DNA of 60,524 nucleotides from an uncultured Mycoplasmataceae bacterium. GTDB taxonomy: Bacteria; Bacillota_I; Bacilli_A; Mycoplasmatales; Mycoplasmoidaceae. The notes beneath the pieces were generated by a model. It made no database searches, was not told the origin of the DNA, and saw nothing but the letters and a program-made list of their open reading frames with translations. Location of the stretch: contig CASESV010000002.1 of the NCBI GenBank assembly GCA_949290735.1, positions 1-60,524 on the forward strand, read 5' to 3'. The position numbers and the translations under genes were made by a program. Below are positions 60,416 through 60,524 of this stretch, in pieces (the first letter of the stretch is position 1; the number at the start of each line of letters is the position of its first letter).

Positions 60416-60524
60416 TTTCTTCCTCGCCTTATTATATCCTAAAGATATATAATATGTTTATTTACATTGCCAAAATCAACAATTAAGCTTTATTTTATAT
60501 ATTAATCAATACTTACTCCTTGTT

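Noticed and set aside
1-60524. CRISPR arrays, tRNA or rRNA genes
   Set aside because: No regularly spaced direct repeats, no tRNA arms or conserved rRNA segments were recognised by eye.

Overview
The window is about 60.5 kb of very AT-rich DNA from a mollicute (a wall-less Mycoplasma-type bacterium). The main evidence is that nearly every large gene reads through in-frame UGA codons, so UGA must encode tryptophan (genetic code 4). Ordinary housekeeping proteins (GltX, DnaG, AdhE, GlyS, RsmA) are full length only under that code. The combination of IspD and IspE (MEP isoprenoid pathway, known from only a few mollicutes), AdhE, UDP-galactopyranose mutase and very large FtsX-like permeases would fit a Malacoplasma/M. 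penetrans-like lineage, but this placement is inference. No rRNA, tRNA, CRISPR array or replication origin was seen. Most genes lie on the minus strand.

Region by region: (1) 1-7612 is an accessory island. A four-gene restriction-modification operon (C5-cytosine methyltransferase, PD-(D/E)XK-like nuclease, MORC-like GHKL ATPase, Z1-domain helicase-like ATPase) lies between two damaged transposases, one IS256-like and one ISNCY/IS1202-like. (2) 7790-11520 encodes a large surface protein with Lipoprotein_17-like repeats. Its signal peptide is broken by a perfect 17-bp tandem duplication, which suggests an on/off switch or a recent mutation. (3) 11625-18954 is an ABC export operon: one 1790-residue FtsX-type permease and two LolD/MacB-type ATPases. 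(4) 19044-34609 is a surface glycan locus: GlmS, a MATE-like flippase, a Wzm/Wzt-type exporter, UDP-galactopyranose mutase, a TDT channel, three glycosyltransferases, an alpha/beta hydrolase, a polytopic membrane protein and a UPF0104 flippase-like protein with a GT2-like tail. (5) 34658-40453 is the tightly packed operon rpmH-rnpA-yidC-rsmA-ispE-gltX-HD hydrolase. (6) 40580-45795 holds an RluC-type pseudouridine synthase and a second giant permease. (7) 45869-53419 is core metabolism and replication: trxB, a stand-alone GlmU-like acyltransferase domain, dnaG, glyS, scpB, scpA, ispD. (8) 53487-55724 is a second anchored surface protein. (9) 56033-60275 contains adhE with an unusual acidic tail and the operon rpsP-trmD-rplS.

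How parts fit together: GlmS makes glucosamine-6-phosphate, Glf makes UDP-galactofuranose, the glycosyltransferases assemble a galactofuranose-containing glycan or glycolipid, and the Wzm/Wzt, MATE and UPF0104 proteins are candidate flippases for it. The two giant permeases and the large anchored ectodomain proteins suggest heavy investment in a variable cell surface. The restriction operon is most likely an anti-phage or anti-plasmid module acquired from another code-4 bacterium.
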